Program-made: the position numbers and the translations under genes
In this document: in pieces, positions 1 to 11,594 of the stretch
How the letters are laid out: each line of letters opens with the position of its first letter
Position numbering within the stretch: position 1 is the first letter of the stretch
The notes under the pieces: generated by a model
Database searches by the model: none
Told to the model about the DNA's origin: nothing
The model's input: the letters and a program-made list of their open reading frames with translations, nothing else
Assembly: GCA_023362775.1 (NCBI GenBank)
Contig: JALMGJ010000002.1
Coordinates: 71,835,414 to 71,899,413, forward strand
Length of the DNA stretch: 64,000 nucleotides
Source: Charina bottae
Lineage: Eukaryota; Chordata; Lepidosauria; Squamata; Charinaidae
Direction of reading: 5' to 3'

Positions 1-753
1 CCTGGCTATTTCTTTTGGCATTCTAGTCTCTCCAACCGCAAGCAGCACATCTTGCTTGCATGTTCTGTTGATTTCAAATTGGACTTGACCATAAAATTGG
101 TCAACTTCCTCTTCTTCTGCATCAGTAGCTGCAGCATAGATTTGGATAACTGTCATATGGAAAGGTTGTCCGCAAAGTCTAATTGATATTATTCAGTCAT
201 TGACTGCATTGTACCCAAGTACTGCCTTTGCTATATCCTTCCTGACCAGAGCTTTTCAACCAGGGTTCCGTGGAACCCTAGGGTTCCACGAGAGGTCACT
301 AGCAGTTCTCTGGGAGATAATGATTTATCTACTTAGCTTTTTGTTTTTGTGTCCTGAGTAAGAAACAGTGTGACCTTCTGACTGAAAATGTCCAGTTCTA
401 ATCCATCTCAATTTGTGGATGCCTAAGATGTCAATGTATAGTTGATTCATTTCATCTTTCACTGTGTTGAGCTTTCCCATATTCATGCTTCTTATGTTCC
501 ATATTCCCTCTGTAATTCTATTTTTGCAGCTTTGGAACTTCTTTTCCTGCCCAGCAACATCAGGAACTAAACATCCTGAAGACTTTAATCTAGCCATGTG
601 ATAAATACCATTAGTACTCTGAAAGATCCCCAGCCCTTTCTCAGTAGCATGTTGATTGCTATCCGACCTGAAGGGCCCATCATCTAGCATTATATCATCA
701 AGTACTTTATACTGTCTATCCATCTGGTTTTCTTGGTAAAATACGGGAGTCAT
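1..753 (-). pseudogene. RTE/BovB LINE, 5' part with endonuclease domain, broken
   Basis: On the minus strand, 516 down to 1 encodes the start of a BovB-type apurinic endonuclease domain. The segment [20 protein letters not shown], then [10 protein letters not shown], and further on LVRKDIAKAVLGY and FHMTVIQIYAATDAEEEEVD follow the order known for BovB ORF2. Sequence 517-753 reads through as a BovB-like N-terminal extension. In a live element the domain nicks target DNA for target-primed reverse transcription. The copy is dead: a TGA lies at 193-195, and a roughly 78-bp foreign insert (257-334) interrupts it. The RT part would lie to the left of the window. BovB 5' sequence may continue to about 1000, but I cannot fix that edge. 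Confidence 0.8.
257..334. mobile_element. Small hAT-like MITE remnant nested in BovB
   Basis: The BovB reading is interrupted here by a 78-bp insert beginning 'caaccagggttccgtggaac'. The flanks both read 'agctttt' (250-256 and 335-341), which looks like a target-site duplication. The coding sense resumes after it. The superfamily call is inferred from the 7-8 bp duplication and a 'ccagggttcc' start common in hAT-type MITEs. Confidence 0.5.
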
Positions 754-3179
754 TTATCATTGCCTTCTCCTGAGCAGCATGAAATGAAGTCTTTGCCCTT
801 GTCAGTAAAGTCATCACCCACCTCTAGCATCTTCCTATATTGCTACGCCTTATATAGGTGTCTGTTTGCCTAAACTGGGAAGCTGAGTTGACCTTCACAC
901 CTTAGGTGACCCTGCAGGAACTGCGCACCCTGGACATACACTCCCAACATTCTTTGCTCACCCCTCCCGGGACCCCACTCCCAATGGTGAGACAGCATAG
1001 CATGGGACGTCAGGGGGGCATAGAGATTGCACATGGGTAATTCTGCTTATCTTCCCCAAACATTTATTTAACATCTAAATGGGGCTGTAATGCTAGGAAC
1101 TGCTGCGAAAGGACATATATTGTGCTTTTAGCCTTACTAGCCCTTCCAAGATAATTCAAAAATCTCCCTGCCTTTCCCTGCGTCTTCTGTGTAGGTCCTC
1201 GGTTACCTTTTGGCTTCTGTCTTCAGATGTGTCTATAGAGTGAAAGTCCAACGATGAGGACATTAGAGAGGATTTGGCGGTCCAACGATCCCTTGATTTG
1301 AAATTCTCTGGCAGGCTTCCTGCATATTGCCTGCCAGGTCAGTGGATCATCTGTCCTTGTTTGGCCTAAGCAGCTTTAGTTACTTTGTGTGGCTGTCATT
1401 CCTAAGCTGTGAAATATAGCATGAACTATTCTGCAATGGAATTTTTATTGTCCCATTTCCAAGACCCCTTTGGGGGTGGGTGGGTGGCTCGGTGGGAAGT
1501 CCTTATATTTATCACCTATTGTTTCCAGACAGATGCCCCTCCCCATATCTCTCCATTCATTCACCCTTAACTTATGAACACTTTTCTAAAGGAAGCCGAA
1601 AATAAACACAGCATAAAAGTGCTCCAGAACTAAGATTCTTCTTCATCTCCCATTTATCTGTTTATCTTCTGATAGTGAGTGACATGAACATAAGCAGTGA
1701 GCAAAGGCCTGACATACTCTTTTCAAACATTCTGTCATTATCTGGACATAAATATCCCACTGAAAAATAAACACCTGGTATACATATGCTTATATAGGAT
1801 TTTACTGCTTTCAGATCTCCATGAGAAAATGCTAGTGTTCGGGTCTATTTTAATTCCTCTCCCTGGCTATTAAACCTGGATTGCTACTCCTGATTGATGA
1901 TTTTATTTTATATAGCAAATCCTAGGCTTTACCATGATCTGAATGCCTATATATTTCTTACATTGTACTTTTTCAGCCTTCTGCTTTATTTTTAAAATTG
2001 TAATAGGGTAACTGTTGCATTGATTCTGTGCAAAACAATGCATATTGTCCTGATTTCTTATTTGAATTTGAATTATTTCCGTGGACAATTGGCAGATAAC
2101 TCAAATAATTATGGCATAGTTTTATATATTTGTCTGTATGCATCAGCGGAAAGCATCTATAATTTCTTTTTCTACTTGCCTCATAATATCATTATTCCTA
2201 TTTCAGGAACTGATTTGATTTAACCAGCATGTTTTCATGGTCAGACCCAAGTCCTTCTAACACAGAGATTAATAAAACACACATGGCACAAAAAACACAT
2301 ACTATTATCTAATTGCAATTGCTTTTTACCCTTTCATCATGGACTTCAGGGAGTTGCAGTTTGGGGTCAAACTGTTTTGTCTCCACAACATCCTTCTGAA
2401 ATAGGTGAGTTTAATGCCTAGTGGTTGGCTCCCAGATATAAAACCAGTTTCATAGCAAAGCAGGAATTCAAATACAAATCTCCCTCCTTCTCTTTTGCCA
2501 CCCTGTGCTTGGAAGGGAGGGGTGTGGGGGAGAGAAGGAAGGGGACAGCTGCTTTCCATGATGCTTGTGCTGTTTCAGTAATATTTATTCTCACCAGAAT
2601 CAGTAACACACTCAGTACACGGGTATTCCTGTCTCCATTCCTGGGAGGTCTGTACCATGCAAAATCATTCCTGAGAAGAAGGAAAGAACCTGTGAAACAC
2701 AAATGATTGGCAGGAGTCCTTCAGATTTCTGTGGTTAATGTACCAGTAATAAGATAAGCCTTATCTTTAAATGTTCATGGAATGGAGACCTTGATGGAAA
2801 ACAGGCTTTGGGGTTAATATATTTTGATAGATAAATGGGAATAAAATAGAGTGAGCAGGAAAGTCTACTGTATCTGAGAAAATAAACATTTTTAAAAAAC
2901 TTTCCCAATATGGGTGTGTGTGGTTAATATGTATGTATAAATTGTTTGGCTCTGTGTGTGTCTGCAATGTCTGCACCCTGTAATAAGAAGCAGCCATCCC
3001 AGATAAAAATCTCTCTCCACATGCCATTCAAAATGACAAATGCCACCATCCATTGCCTTGCTTCTGCTCAAGTCAAGATACTGCTGGATTTCCACCAGCT
3101 GAGAATAGACAGGAGGGGACACCAGCAGCCTTTGAATTTTTCAGATGGCCAATTCACTTAGCCTGAGACAGGGTGGGAG
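754..3179. other. Stretch without recognisable gene
   Basis: AT-rich, single-copy-looking DNA. The first 250 bases may be the 5' end of the BovB copy. Open frames here are short and lack any family motif. No repeat boundary was identified apart from the copia LTR that begins at 3180. Confidence 0.5.
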
Positions 3180-3642
3180 TGTTAGGATTATCGGAAGTCA
3201 ACTCAGCATTGTCTCACAAACATAGGGGAGGACTTTTCTACTGACGCGTATTTCTACTGTGTTTGTGGGAGGTGCCTGGGTCACCTGACTTCCTGTTTCC
3301 TGCTCCTTCTTGGGTCCTTCGGGGCCATTCTCCATCTTCCCTTCTTCCTAAGCACATGTGCACACAGGAGGGCCACATGGCTATGTGGGTCTCATCCGAA
3401 ATATCTTGCTTGCACGCAGACTGGAGATGATTAAGCCTTTCTACCATGAAACTGCTTGTAAGCAAGATCTGCTGAATAAAGTGTAAGCTATCTTTATTTT
3501 TCTTCAACTAACTAATGTGCGAAGACTGTTTTATTTCTGAATGTTAATTAAGCTGTATGTGCAAGTCTTTTCTGGACACTTCTACTCTGCAAGATTGTCG
3601 TTAGCTGCTTGGAGTGTTTTTCTAACCTTCCAGACTCCAACA
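3180..3642 (+). repeat. Left LTR of the copia element
   Basis: Begins TGTTAG and ends CCAACA, a short inverted terminal repeat with TG..CA ends. The first 90 bases recur at 8302. An AATAAA lies near 3474. The LTR end is set by the primer site three bases downstream. Confidence 0.85.
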
Positions 3643-3645
3643 AAC

Positions 3646-3660
3646 GGTTATGGGCCCAGC
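3646..3660 (+). other. Primer binding site for initiator tRNA-Met half molecule
   Basis: GGTTATGGGCCCAGC is the exact complement of the anticodon stem-loop of vertebrate initiator tRNA-Met, which contains GCTGGGCCCATAACC. Priming by an internal, cleaved initiator tRNA-Met is known for Drosophila copia and Ty5. It sits three bases after the LTR. Confidence 0.85.
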
Positions 3661-3819
3661 TTAGTCCAGTACAAAACCAGTACAAGCCAGTACAAACCAG
3701 TGCAGCTCGGCAGACTGAGAACTGATTTTGAAAAAGGCTTTCTTGGTCCCACAGCCAAAAAGCTGCTTGCACATTTTTAAAAGGCTAAGTTCGGGAAAAA
3801 AAAATCTTCTCTCTAAACA

Positions 3820-4640
3820 ATGGAGAAGGAGGGGGCTCCCCCCATACCAAGGCTGACTGAGGATAATTACTCAGCATGGCTATTCAGATTAAAAATGCAA
3901 TTAGATTTTGAAGAATGTTTAGATGCTTTGGAATTGCCTCAGCCAAAACCAGAAGATAGTGAGGAAATGGGACAAGAAAAATAAGAGAGCCAAAATTCTC
4001 ATTGCTAGATCACTACCAGATCACAGATTAGCAGAGATTAAAAATATTTCTACTGCTAAGGAAATTATTGAGAATTTGTGCACTCTTTATTCAGAGGCTG
4101 ATGATCAGAAAGTGATCTCTCTGTTAAGAGAACTGCATATGTGCCATTTGGAAGACAGTGGAGATGTAAATAAGCATCTAATAAGAATGCAAACTATATT
4201 TGATCAACTGAACACTGTTCAGAATCTTATGAGCGAAAAATTAAAAATGTCTTTTTTGCTGAGCACACTACCAGATAGATTTTTTCCATTTGTTGCCACT
4301 CAAAACCTAGAAGGGAAGAATTTTTCTCAACTGCTAGGAGAAATAAGGTCAGAGTACCGCAGGCAGCAAAATTTGCATTTCAATAAACAGCCCAGCAGAG
4401 ATATGGGTTACCTGGCAACAAAGGCCAAGCATGAGCCGGGACCATTAGTGACCCGTTACAAAAACAAAAAGCCCATTATATGCTATGTCTGCAACAAGCC
4501 AGGGCATTTTGGTAAGTTTTGTAAGGACAGAGACAAAAAGGATTTTTCCAAGGGAAAAAGTTCTAAAAATGAAAAAGCCTTACACACTGTCTTTAAGGCT
4601 GATAATATCCCTGAAACTGATGTCAATAAATGCTCCAGAA
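3820..4640 (+). pseudogene. copia gag region
   Basis: ATG at 3820 opens a frame reading MEKEGAPPIPRLTEDNYSAW, which resembles the start of a copia gag (gag_pre / UBN2 type). It closes early. The sense continues from about 3965 in the next frame as WDKKNKRAKILIARSL and LSTLPDRFFPF, so one base was gained or lost there. A nucleic-acid-binding zinc knuckle CX2CX4HX4C (CYVCNKPGHFGKFC) is at 4481-4522. Gag would form the virus-like particle that packages element RNA. No stop separates gag from protease, as is usual for copia polyproteins. Confidence 0.85.
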
Positions 4641-7600
4641 GATGGGTAATTGACTCAGGGGCTAGTAAACATTTATGCAGAAATAAAAGTGACTTCTGTG
4701 AACTTAGTGAAAAACCAGAAGGAAGCATAACCCTAGCAGATGGAAAATCAATTTTGATCCAAGGGAAAGGGACTGTACCATTAAGATGCTTCAATAATAA
4801 TTATTATAAAGATATTATGGTGACATATGTTTTTTATGTCCCAGGCCTGGAGGCTAATTTGCTGAGTGTACCAACACTGAATAATAAAGGTTTCAATGTA
4901 ACCTTTAATGCCAATGGACTATGTAAATTCACCAGTGGAGGAGAAGTTTATGTTACAGGTTTTCAAAAGGATGGCATCTACCAGGTGAACTGCGAACAAC
5001 CACCACCAGATGTCAGCCTCACCTCTCAGCAGCAAAAGGAGGACAACAGCGCCACCATCTGGCACAGGCATTTTGCTCACTGTGACTTTGATGCAATTTT
5101 GAGAATGAAAAATGAAGGCATGGTAAAAGATTTTGAACTAAGCAACCATGAAAGATGCCAATCAAAGTGTGTGATATGCATCAAAGGTAAAGCAACAAGA
5201 CCAGCCATACTCAAACAAAGGGAAATGCAGGCAACTAAGCCACTCGAATTTATCCACACTGATTTATGTGGGCCTCTTCAAGAGTCAGCAGGGAAAAATA
5301 AATGTTTTGTGCTTTATAGATGATTTTTCCAGGTACTGTGTGACCTACCTACTGAAGGAGAAATCTCAAACAGCGGATATGCTGAAAGCGTATGTAGCCA
5401 TGGTGACCAACAAATTCAACAGAACCCCTCAAGCTCTCCAAAGTGATCGAGGAGGTGAGTTCATTTCACAAACCATGCAAACATACATAACACAGTTAGG
5501 CATAAAACACAGACTGACCACTCCATACACACCAGAGCATAATGGGGTGGTAGAGAGGAAAAATTGATCATTAATGGACATGGTAAGATGTATGCTTCTA
5601 GAAGCAGATCTGCCTGACAAATACTGGGCAGATGCTGTTATGACAGCTACATACTTACAAAATAGACTGCCAACCAAAGCCAACAAGGTAACACCTTTTG
5701 TGCTATGGCATGACCTGAAACCAAGCATGAAGCATCTGAGAGTGTTTGGATCCAAGGCTTATGCACACGTTCCAAAAGAAAGGAGATCCAAACTAGACCC
5801 CAGAGCTGAAGAAGGCATCATGATTGGATATGCTCCAGGAAGCAAGGGATACAGAGTCCTGAACCCAAAGACAGGAAGAGTAAACACATGCAGAGTGGTG
5901 TACTTTGATGAAAGGGAGAGAGGCTGCCATAGTCATGCTGATTATGACTGCGCAGAAACCACCAGCAGCAGTTACCAGCTTGAGATGTCTAGCCCAATAC
6001 CCAAAGACATAATCACCACACCGACCCAGAGGGAGATAGAAGCCCAGGCAGAAACTCCACCAGAGTCAGAGGATGAGGCCGAGGATGCAGAAGGGGTTGA
6101 ACCACCAAGTGCCACTCCTGAACCTGCTGCAAGATGCTCATCATGACCTAACAAGGGAGTTCCAGTCGAGAGACTCACCTACCTTGCAAGGTCATCGCTA
6201 CCAAAAGAACCTGCATCATGGAACAAAGTGCTGCACATGCCAGCAGATGAAGCAAGCAAGTGGAAGAAAGAAGCACAGGAGGAGCTAGAAGCTCTACACA
6301 AGAACAAAACTTGGACTTTGACAAAACTACCAAAAGGCAAGAAAGCCATAGGTTGCAAATGGGTTTTCAAAGCCAAGCAAGATGAGAATGGAGAAATACA
6401 AAGATATAAAGCCAGACTAGTTGCAAAAGGCTATTCACAGAAATATGGACTTGATTATGATGAATGTTTTGCTCCTGTTGTGAAACACACCACAATTAGA
6501 ATGTTCCTAAGTCTAGCAGCTTCCAGGAACATGAATGTTGAACACCTAGATGTAAAGACTGCATTTCTGCATGGGGAGATAGAAGAGGAACTGTACATGC
6601 TACAACCTCCAGGCTTCACCAATCCCAATACACAGCATCTTGTTTGCAAACTTCAGAAGGGGATTTATGGCCTGAAGCAAGCAGCCAGAGCGTGGAACAA
6701 GAAGTTAAACCAAATACTTCTTAACCAGGGTTTTGTTCAAGGAAAGGCTGATCCCTGTCTATACACAAGACACAGAAAAGGCAGAGAGGTGTACATTCTT
6801 TGTTATGTGGATGATTTAATGATCTGCCATAATAACAAAGGGGACTTTGATGAAATTGTATCCCATCTAAACAGAGAAGTAGAAGTGAAGCATCTGGGCA
6901 ATTCCAGCTACTACTTAGGAATACAGATCGAGAAGGAAGAAGATGGAAGCTTTCTTCTAAGCCAGAAGCAGAAGATCCTAGAACTGTTAGAGAGTTTAGG
7001 ATTGCAAAATGCTAATCCTATGCCAACACCAATGGAAACAGGTTTCCACAAGCAACAGGAACCTAGTGAACTCTTACCAGAGAACATCGAAGTGCCATAG
7101 GCAAGCTACTGTATCTAGCCACCACCACTAGGCCAGAAATAGCAGCTGCAGTAGGCATTCTATGTAGAAAAACCAGCACACCCACACAGAGAGACTGGAC
7201 TGGTATTAAGGGGCGCGGTGGCTCAGCGGGTTAAGCCATTAGTCTGCCGACCATAACGTCGGCAGTTCGAATCCGCGTGGCGGGGTGAGCTCCCGTCACT
7301 AGCCCCAGCTCTCTGCCAATCCAGCGATTCGAAAGCTAAATAGCAAGTAGATAAATGGGTACCACTCACGTGGGGCAATATGCTGGCATCCTGTCGGGGA
7401 GTCGCCTCGGAACCAAAGACGAAGACCTGGAGAAGCCCGTGGATGGCGGCTGAGGACGGCGGCAGGGGTCGACAGATCCCAATTACAACTTCCGGGATGT
7501 CAGCAGCCGGCTCCGAAAGCGAGGCATTCTGGGGCTTGTAGTTCCGATGCCTGGAAAAGAAGAGCCGGTTCCCTCACCCCCTCCCTAATCGCGCGGGTAA

Positions 7601-7700
7601 TATATAATATGATGTACTGTATAATGATAATATGTATGTACTGATTGTAAGCCGCCTAGAGCCCTCCATTAGGGAGGGGATAGGCGGGGTACAAATAAGA

Positions 7701-7735
<35 letters not shown>

Positions 7736-8288
7736 AATTAAGCGGGTGGGAAGGTACCTGAAAGGGACTACACACATGAAACTAAAGCTTCCAGCCACTG
7801 AGAATCCAAAACTAGTGGGGTTTACAGATGCAGACTGGACAGAAAACATTGCTGACCGTAAATCCACTAGTGGGTATGTATTTTTCTATGGGGGTGGAGC
7901 AGTAAGCTGGGGAAGCCATAAGCAAGGCACAGTTGCACAGTCATCTACAGAGGCAGAATATGTGTCAGCAGCAGAAACATACAATGAGGTTGTATGGCTC
8001 AAGCTACTGCTTGAAGACATGGGAATAGAGGAACCAATCCCTATTCAGATTTTTGAAGACAACCAAAGTTGTATTAGACTCTCACAATCAGAAAAGATTA
8101 ATGGGAGGACTAAACACATTGATGTTAAGTATCATGCAGTGCGAGAACTGTAAGAACGAGGGATAGTCAGACTGGACTATTGTCCCACAAGGAACATGAC
8201 AGCGGACATTCTCTTGAAGCCGTTGCCTAGAAGCAGTTATCAAGAACTACGGGAGAAGTTGAACCTTGTGGACACTGAGACATGCTAA
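4641..8288 (+). pseudogene. copia pol: protease, integrase, RT, RNase H
   Basis: The protease active site DSGA begins at 4652. The integrase starts with the H-H-C-C finger (WHRHFAH ... CVIC, about 5058-5180), followed by the catalytic D in HTDLCGP, D in SDRGGEF (about 5446) and E in PEHNGVVERKN (about 5532). RT shows KARLVAKGYSQ, DVKTAFLHG and the catalytic YVDD at 6804-6815. RNase H begins FTDADWTENI after the SINE and ends near 8286 with TAA. Breaks: frameshift near 5310; TGA at 5565-5567 and 6144-6146, where the expected codon is CGA and decay by CpG transition is likely; frameshift near 7086; SINE at 7211-7736; TAA at 8151-8153, where CAA is likely ancestral. Otherwise the protein is almost complete. 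Confidence 0.92.
7211..7736 (+). mobile_element. tRNA-headed SINE with L2-like tail, inserted in copia pol
   Basis: The head carries pol III boxes: 'gtggctcagcgggttaagcc' (A box) and 'gttcgaatcc' (B box). The body is GC-rich. The end reads 'gtaagccgcctagagccctc' with an AAATA-type tail, like the CR1/L2-clade LINE ends elsewhere in the window. 'attaag' flanks it at 7205-7210 and 7737-7742. It splits the pol reading between RT and RNase H, so it is younger than the copia element. Confidence 0.88.
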
Positions 8289-8301
8289 TTTGAAGAAGGG
8301 G
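8289..8301 (+). other. Polypurine tract of the copia element
   Basis: 'tttgaagaagggg' lies directly between the pol stop and the right LTR. This is the position and composition expected of the plus-strand primer. Confidence 0.8.
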
Positions 8302-8413
8302 TGTTAGGATTATCGGAAGTCAACTCAGCATTGTCTCACAAACATAAGAGAGGACTTTTCTATTGAAGCGTATCTCTACTGTGCTTGTGGGGCACCTCCC
8401 TGGGTCACACCCA
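8302..8413 (+). repeat. Right LTR stub of the copia element
   Basis: Matches the first ~110 bases of the left LTR and then diverges abruptly into a LINE-like remnant. About three quarters of the LTR is missing. Confidence 0.8.
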
Positions 8414-8540
8414 TAACTACTTGCACCACTGCATTCTAGACCAGCTATATGTTCTGAGTGGTCTTCAAGGACAGCTTCATGTAGAACATGTTTCAGTAGT
8501 CCAAATGAGAGTTGACTATTACATTACAAATTAATACCCT
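8414..8540 (-). pseudogene. CR1/L2-clade LINE remnant (RT C-terminus)
   Basis: The minus strand reads LDY-NMFYMKLSLKTTQN with stops. This matches the 'LDYCN.L..GLP' motif near the C-terminus of CR1/L2-clade RTs. It abuts the broken copia LTR. Confidence 0.5.
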
Positions 8541-8708
8541 AGGCAGGAAAATGTTCTCACTAATCTCTACAAAAAATAATTGCCTTGTTCATTCATTGTC
8601 CTCTGCTTTTCCCGCTAAAATAATCTCCAAAATAATAAATATTAGTCCATCTACATAATTACATCAAATACAGTATCAACAGACTATAATGTAAAACATA
8701 TGATAATT

Positions 8709-9166
8709 GAGAGCCAGTCTGGTCTAGTGGTTAAGGCAACGGGCTAGAAACCAGGAGACTGAGAGTTCTAGTCCCGCCTTAGGCATGAAAGCTGGCTGGG
8801 TGACCTTGGGCCTGTCCCTGTCTCTCAGCCCTAGGAAGGAGCCAATAGCAAACCAGGAGACTGAGAGTTCTAGTCCCGCCTTAGGCATGAAAGCTGGCTG
8901 GGTGACCTTGGGCCAGTCTCTCTCTCTCTCAGCCCTAGGAAGGAGCCAATGGCAAACCAGGAGACTGAGAGTTCTATTCCTGCCTTAGGCATGAAAGCTG
9001 GCTGGGTGACCTTGGGCCAGTCACTCTCTCTCAGCCCAACTCACCTCACAGGGTTGTTGTTGTGGGGAAAATAGGAGGAGGAAGGAGTATTAGGTATGTT
9101 CGCCGCCTTGAGTTATTTATAAAAATAATAAAGGCGGGATAGAAAATAAATAAATTAATAAATAAA
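8709..9166 (+). mobile_element. tRNA-related SINE with an internal triplication
   Basis: Starts 'gagccagtctggtctagtgg' (A box inside) and has B-box-like 'gagttctagtcccgcc'. A module of about 102-104 bp starting at 'ccaggagact' is present three times (8751, 8853, 8957). The 3' part contains 'ttataaaaataataaaggcg' and ends in AAATAAAT repeats. A second triplicated copy is at 49215. Confidence 0.85.
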
Positions 9167-10798
9167 ATAATTAAGGTGTATTAAAAAAAACTGTAACAAA
9201 CATTTAACTCAATGCTTAATACTAATGCAAAATTCAAATCCCAAAATATAAAAATAAACCATATTTCTGTAGTCAATATACAAAGGTCATTTGGGGAGAC
9301 CAGTAAAAGAGACAAATTCACTCTTGAATCAGTGGGATCTGAGGAAAAGGCTAGACAGAATCAAGTAATGACTTAATATTATGGAACAGAAAGAGCCACC
9401 AGTATGAGTAAATACAGAAGCAGGGAAAAGGGAGGCAGGTTGCACAACTTCCATGCCAAATGCACAAGCTGCTGGAGGCAATTGTTTTTGAGATCGTAAT
9501 TCTGACTCTACAGCCCAGCTGGAACATAACAGGTGCCAGTGGTCTGCTTCGGTTTAGGGCCAAGCCCAACAGTGTCAGCCACTCAGTAATTATGCTCGGT
9601 GTTCTAGACAGATTACATGAGAGTTGGCTGGTCTCAAGATTACAGTGGAAGTCAGAGTCTCACATGTCCCTCTCCATTTTTTATGGTTGCTGCTTCTTTC
9701 AACTGCTATAGAATTATTCCTGATCTTTACTGAAGTTGTCTTGCCCACCTATTCCCTTGAAAGTATGACATCAATAAACTTATTATTGAAAGTAAAAAAA
9801 CAAGCACACACTCATGAAATCAAATGTTCAAGATGTTCTTCTGCAAGGCACTCTCTATTCCACGTATAAGCTAAGGTGGCAAAGTAACCTTATTTCAAGC
9901 AAAATTAAACAGATTTTAATGTAGACTGTAAACTAATGAGCATTTTGAATGATCCAAAAAATCTGGCTAGCTTCTGTCCATGTTTTCATTCTGATAATGA
10001 ACAAAATAGAATTAAGAATTAAAATCAATTTTATTGACAAGACAACTAGTCACTGAACCCTTGTGGTGGGAGTGTGGGGTTATCAGTTTATTTTCTTGCA
10101 TATTGCATTCTGACATTCGGAATGAATTGGAATTATTCAGCTTGTACAAGTATCTCAGAGATTTATCTCTTTGGATCAATAGTGCATATTAGGACTTATG
10201 AGATAAATTAGATTGATTGGCTCCTGTTTAATAGGAATTATAAAGTTTCAGGGGAAATTAAAAATGTGAATTTGCTCTGAGCTAGGATTCTTATTTGAGA
10301 AACACTCAAATCCATAATCTTCCCAGTCAAAACACTGAGCTAAAGCAGGGAAGATATTAAAATACCATTTTGATTAGCTTGCTTCTGGAGGGGTGACCAA
10401 ATGTAGACCACAAAAAACATCCCCACCAGGTATTCCCCAGATACTGGACATCAACATTCTGTCTCGACCATCAAGGCTGATGGGAACCAGAGGACAACAT
10501 CTTAGAGAAGGCTGGACCAGGGATTCAAAAGCAGTGCTTAGTCACACTCTTTCCTTAGCTCTGTTTCAGTGTTAAAGCATGACCGTGGGTCTGTACATGA
10601 CTGTAGCCTTGCCCCACTGTCTTTGTGTTTATTTCCTTCTCCAGAAAAGATGATAGCTTAAAATGGCTATTAACACACATCAAATTAAATGCACAACTGT
10701 ATATCCATCAACGTATGTGCCAATCACTCCTTTGACATGGTGAACCCATCCTTTTAATCTTAGCAGGGAGATCAGCCATTTTACCCCTTAAAATCCTC

Positions 10799-10803
<5 letters not shown>

Positions 10804-10841
<38 letters not shown>
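10804..10841. repeat. (AC)n microsatellite
   Basis: About 19 uninterrupted AC dinucleotides. Confidence 0.95.
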
Positions 10842-10843
<2 letters not shown>

Positions 10844-11559
10844 CCATTGTTTTGGCCTGTCTACTCTGTGGGGCTCTGGAGAGAGCAAAAGTCAGGTTAA
10901 ACTTCTTGCTCCTTGGTGTAAGAATGGCATGTTGTTGTAGTTTGACATCGACTTTACTCTTTCTCAAGTTGCCTAAATCTCTGCTCTCATCTGCATTTTC
11001 CCAAAGCCAAATACATTTAGATGCCTCTACCCTGTGTCAGACTTTTTTTTAAAAAAAACATGATGTTAATGGTTTGTTTAACTTTTTCATGGTGGCAGCA
11101 TATAAACATTCACCTAGAAATAGGAAGTTTACAGTAGTTAAAATGACCAAACTGCCTTTCTGTGTTATGTGGTTCTACCACATCACCGTTTGCTGTCAGC
11201 TGCCTTCAGTGGCCCTGTGCTTGTCTTTATCTTTAAAGGATGTGTGAGGAGTAAACTATGGTCATCTCTCCCCTTTCCTCAAGCAAAATCATCTATAGAT
11301 CTGGATCATGTGAAACTTTCGTATCAGATATATCAGTTGGGTCCAGTTCACATAGGCATACCCGTCAGTCCTTGGCATAAAATGTTGATTTGCAAGTAAG
11401 AATAAGTTACTACCAGTAAATCATCACAGATAAAATTATGATACTACCTAAAAGCATGTGCTTTTTTGGTGGAATCTATTTACACCTTTAACTCTGAATT
11501 AATCAAGAGATGTAAAAACATCTGTGATCCAGGTTTTAGTTTGATCATATGCTAACTTC

Positions 11560-11594
11560 TCCCTCCCTCCCTCCCTCCCTCCCTCCCTCCCTCT
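11560..11594. repeat. (CCCT)n microsatellite
   Basis: About eight tandem CCCT units. Confidence 0.95.

Larger units (their letters stand above)
3180..8413 (+). mobile_element. Ty1/copia LTR retrotransposon, truncated at the 3' LTR
   Basis: The order is LTR, primer binding site, gag with a zinc knuckle, aspartic protease, integrase, reverse transcriptase, RNase H, polypurine tract and LTR. Integrase before RT defines Ty1/copia rather than Ty3/gypsy. The element is dead: about three frameshifts (near 3965, 5310 and 7086), nonsense codons at 5565, 6144 and 8151, and a SINE at 7211-7736. The right LTR stops after about 112 bp against 463 bp on the left. Over the first roughly 90 LTR bases I count six mismatches by eye, so the insertion is not recent. 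Copia elements are uncommon in amniotes. Confidence 0.93.

Noticed and set aside
7211..7310. tRNA gene
   Set aside because: A and B boxes belong to a SINE head; no cloverleaf with a clean acceptor stem, and the sequence recurs with the same body elsewhere.
3180..8413. Endogenous retrovirus
   Set aside because: Integrase precedes RT, there is no env, and the primer is a half initiator tRNA-Met: Ty1/copia.
8785..8988. 67-codon frame with internal repeats
   Set aside because: Product of the triplicated SINE module.
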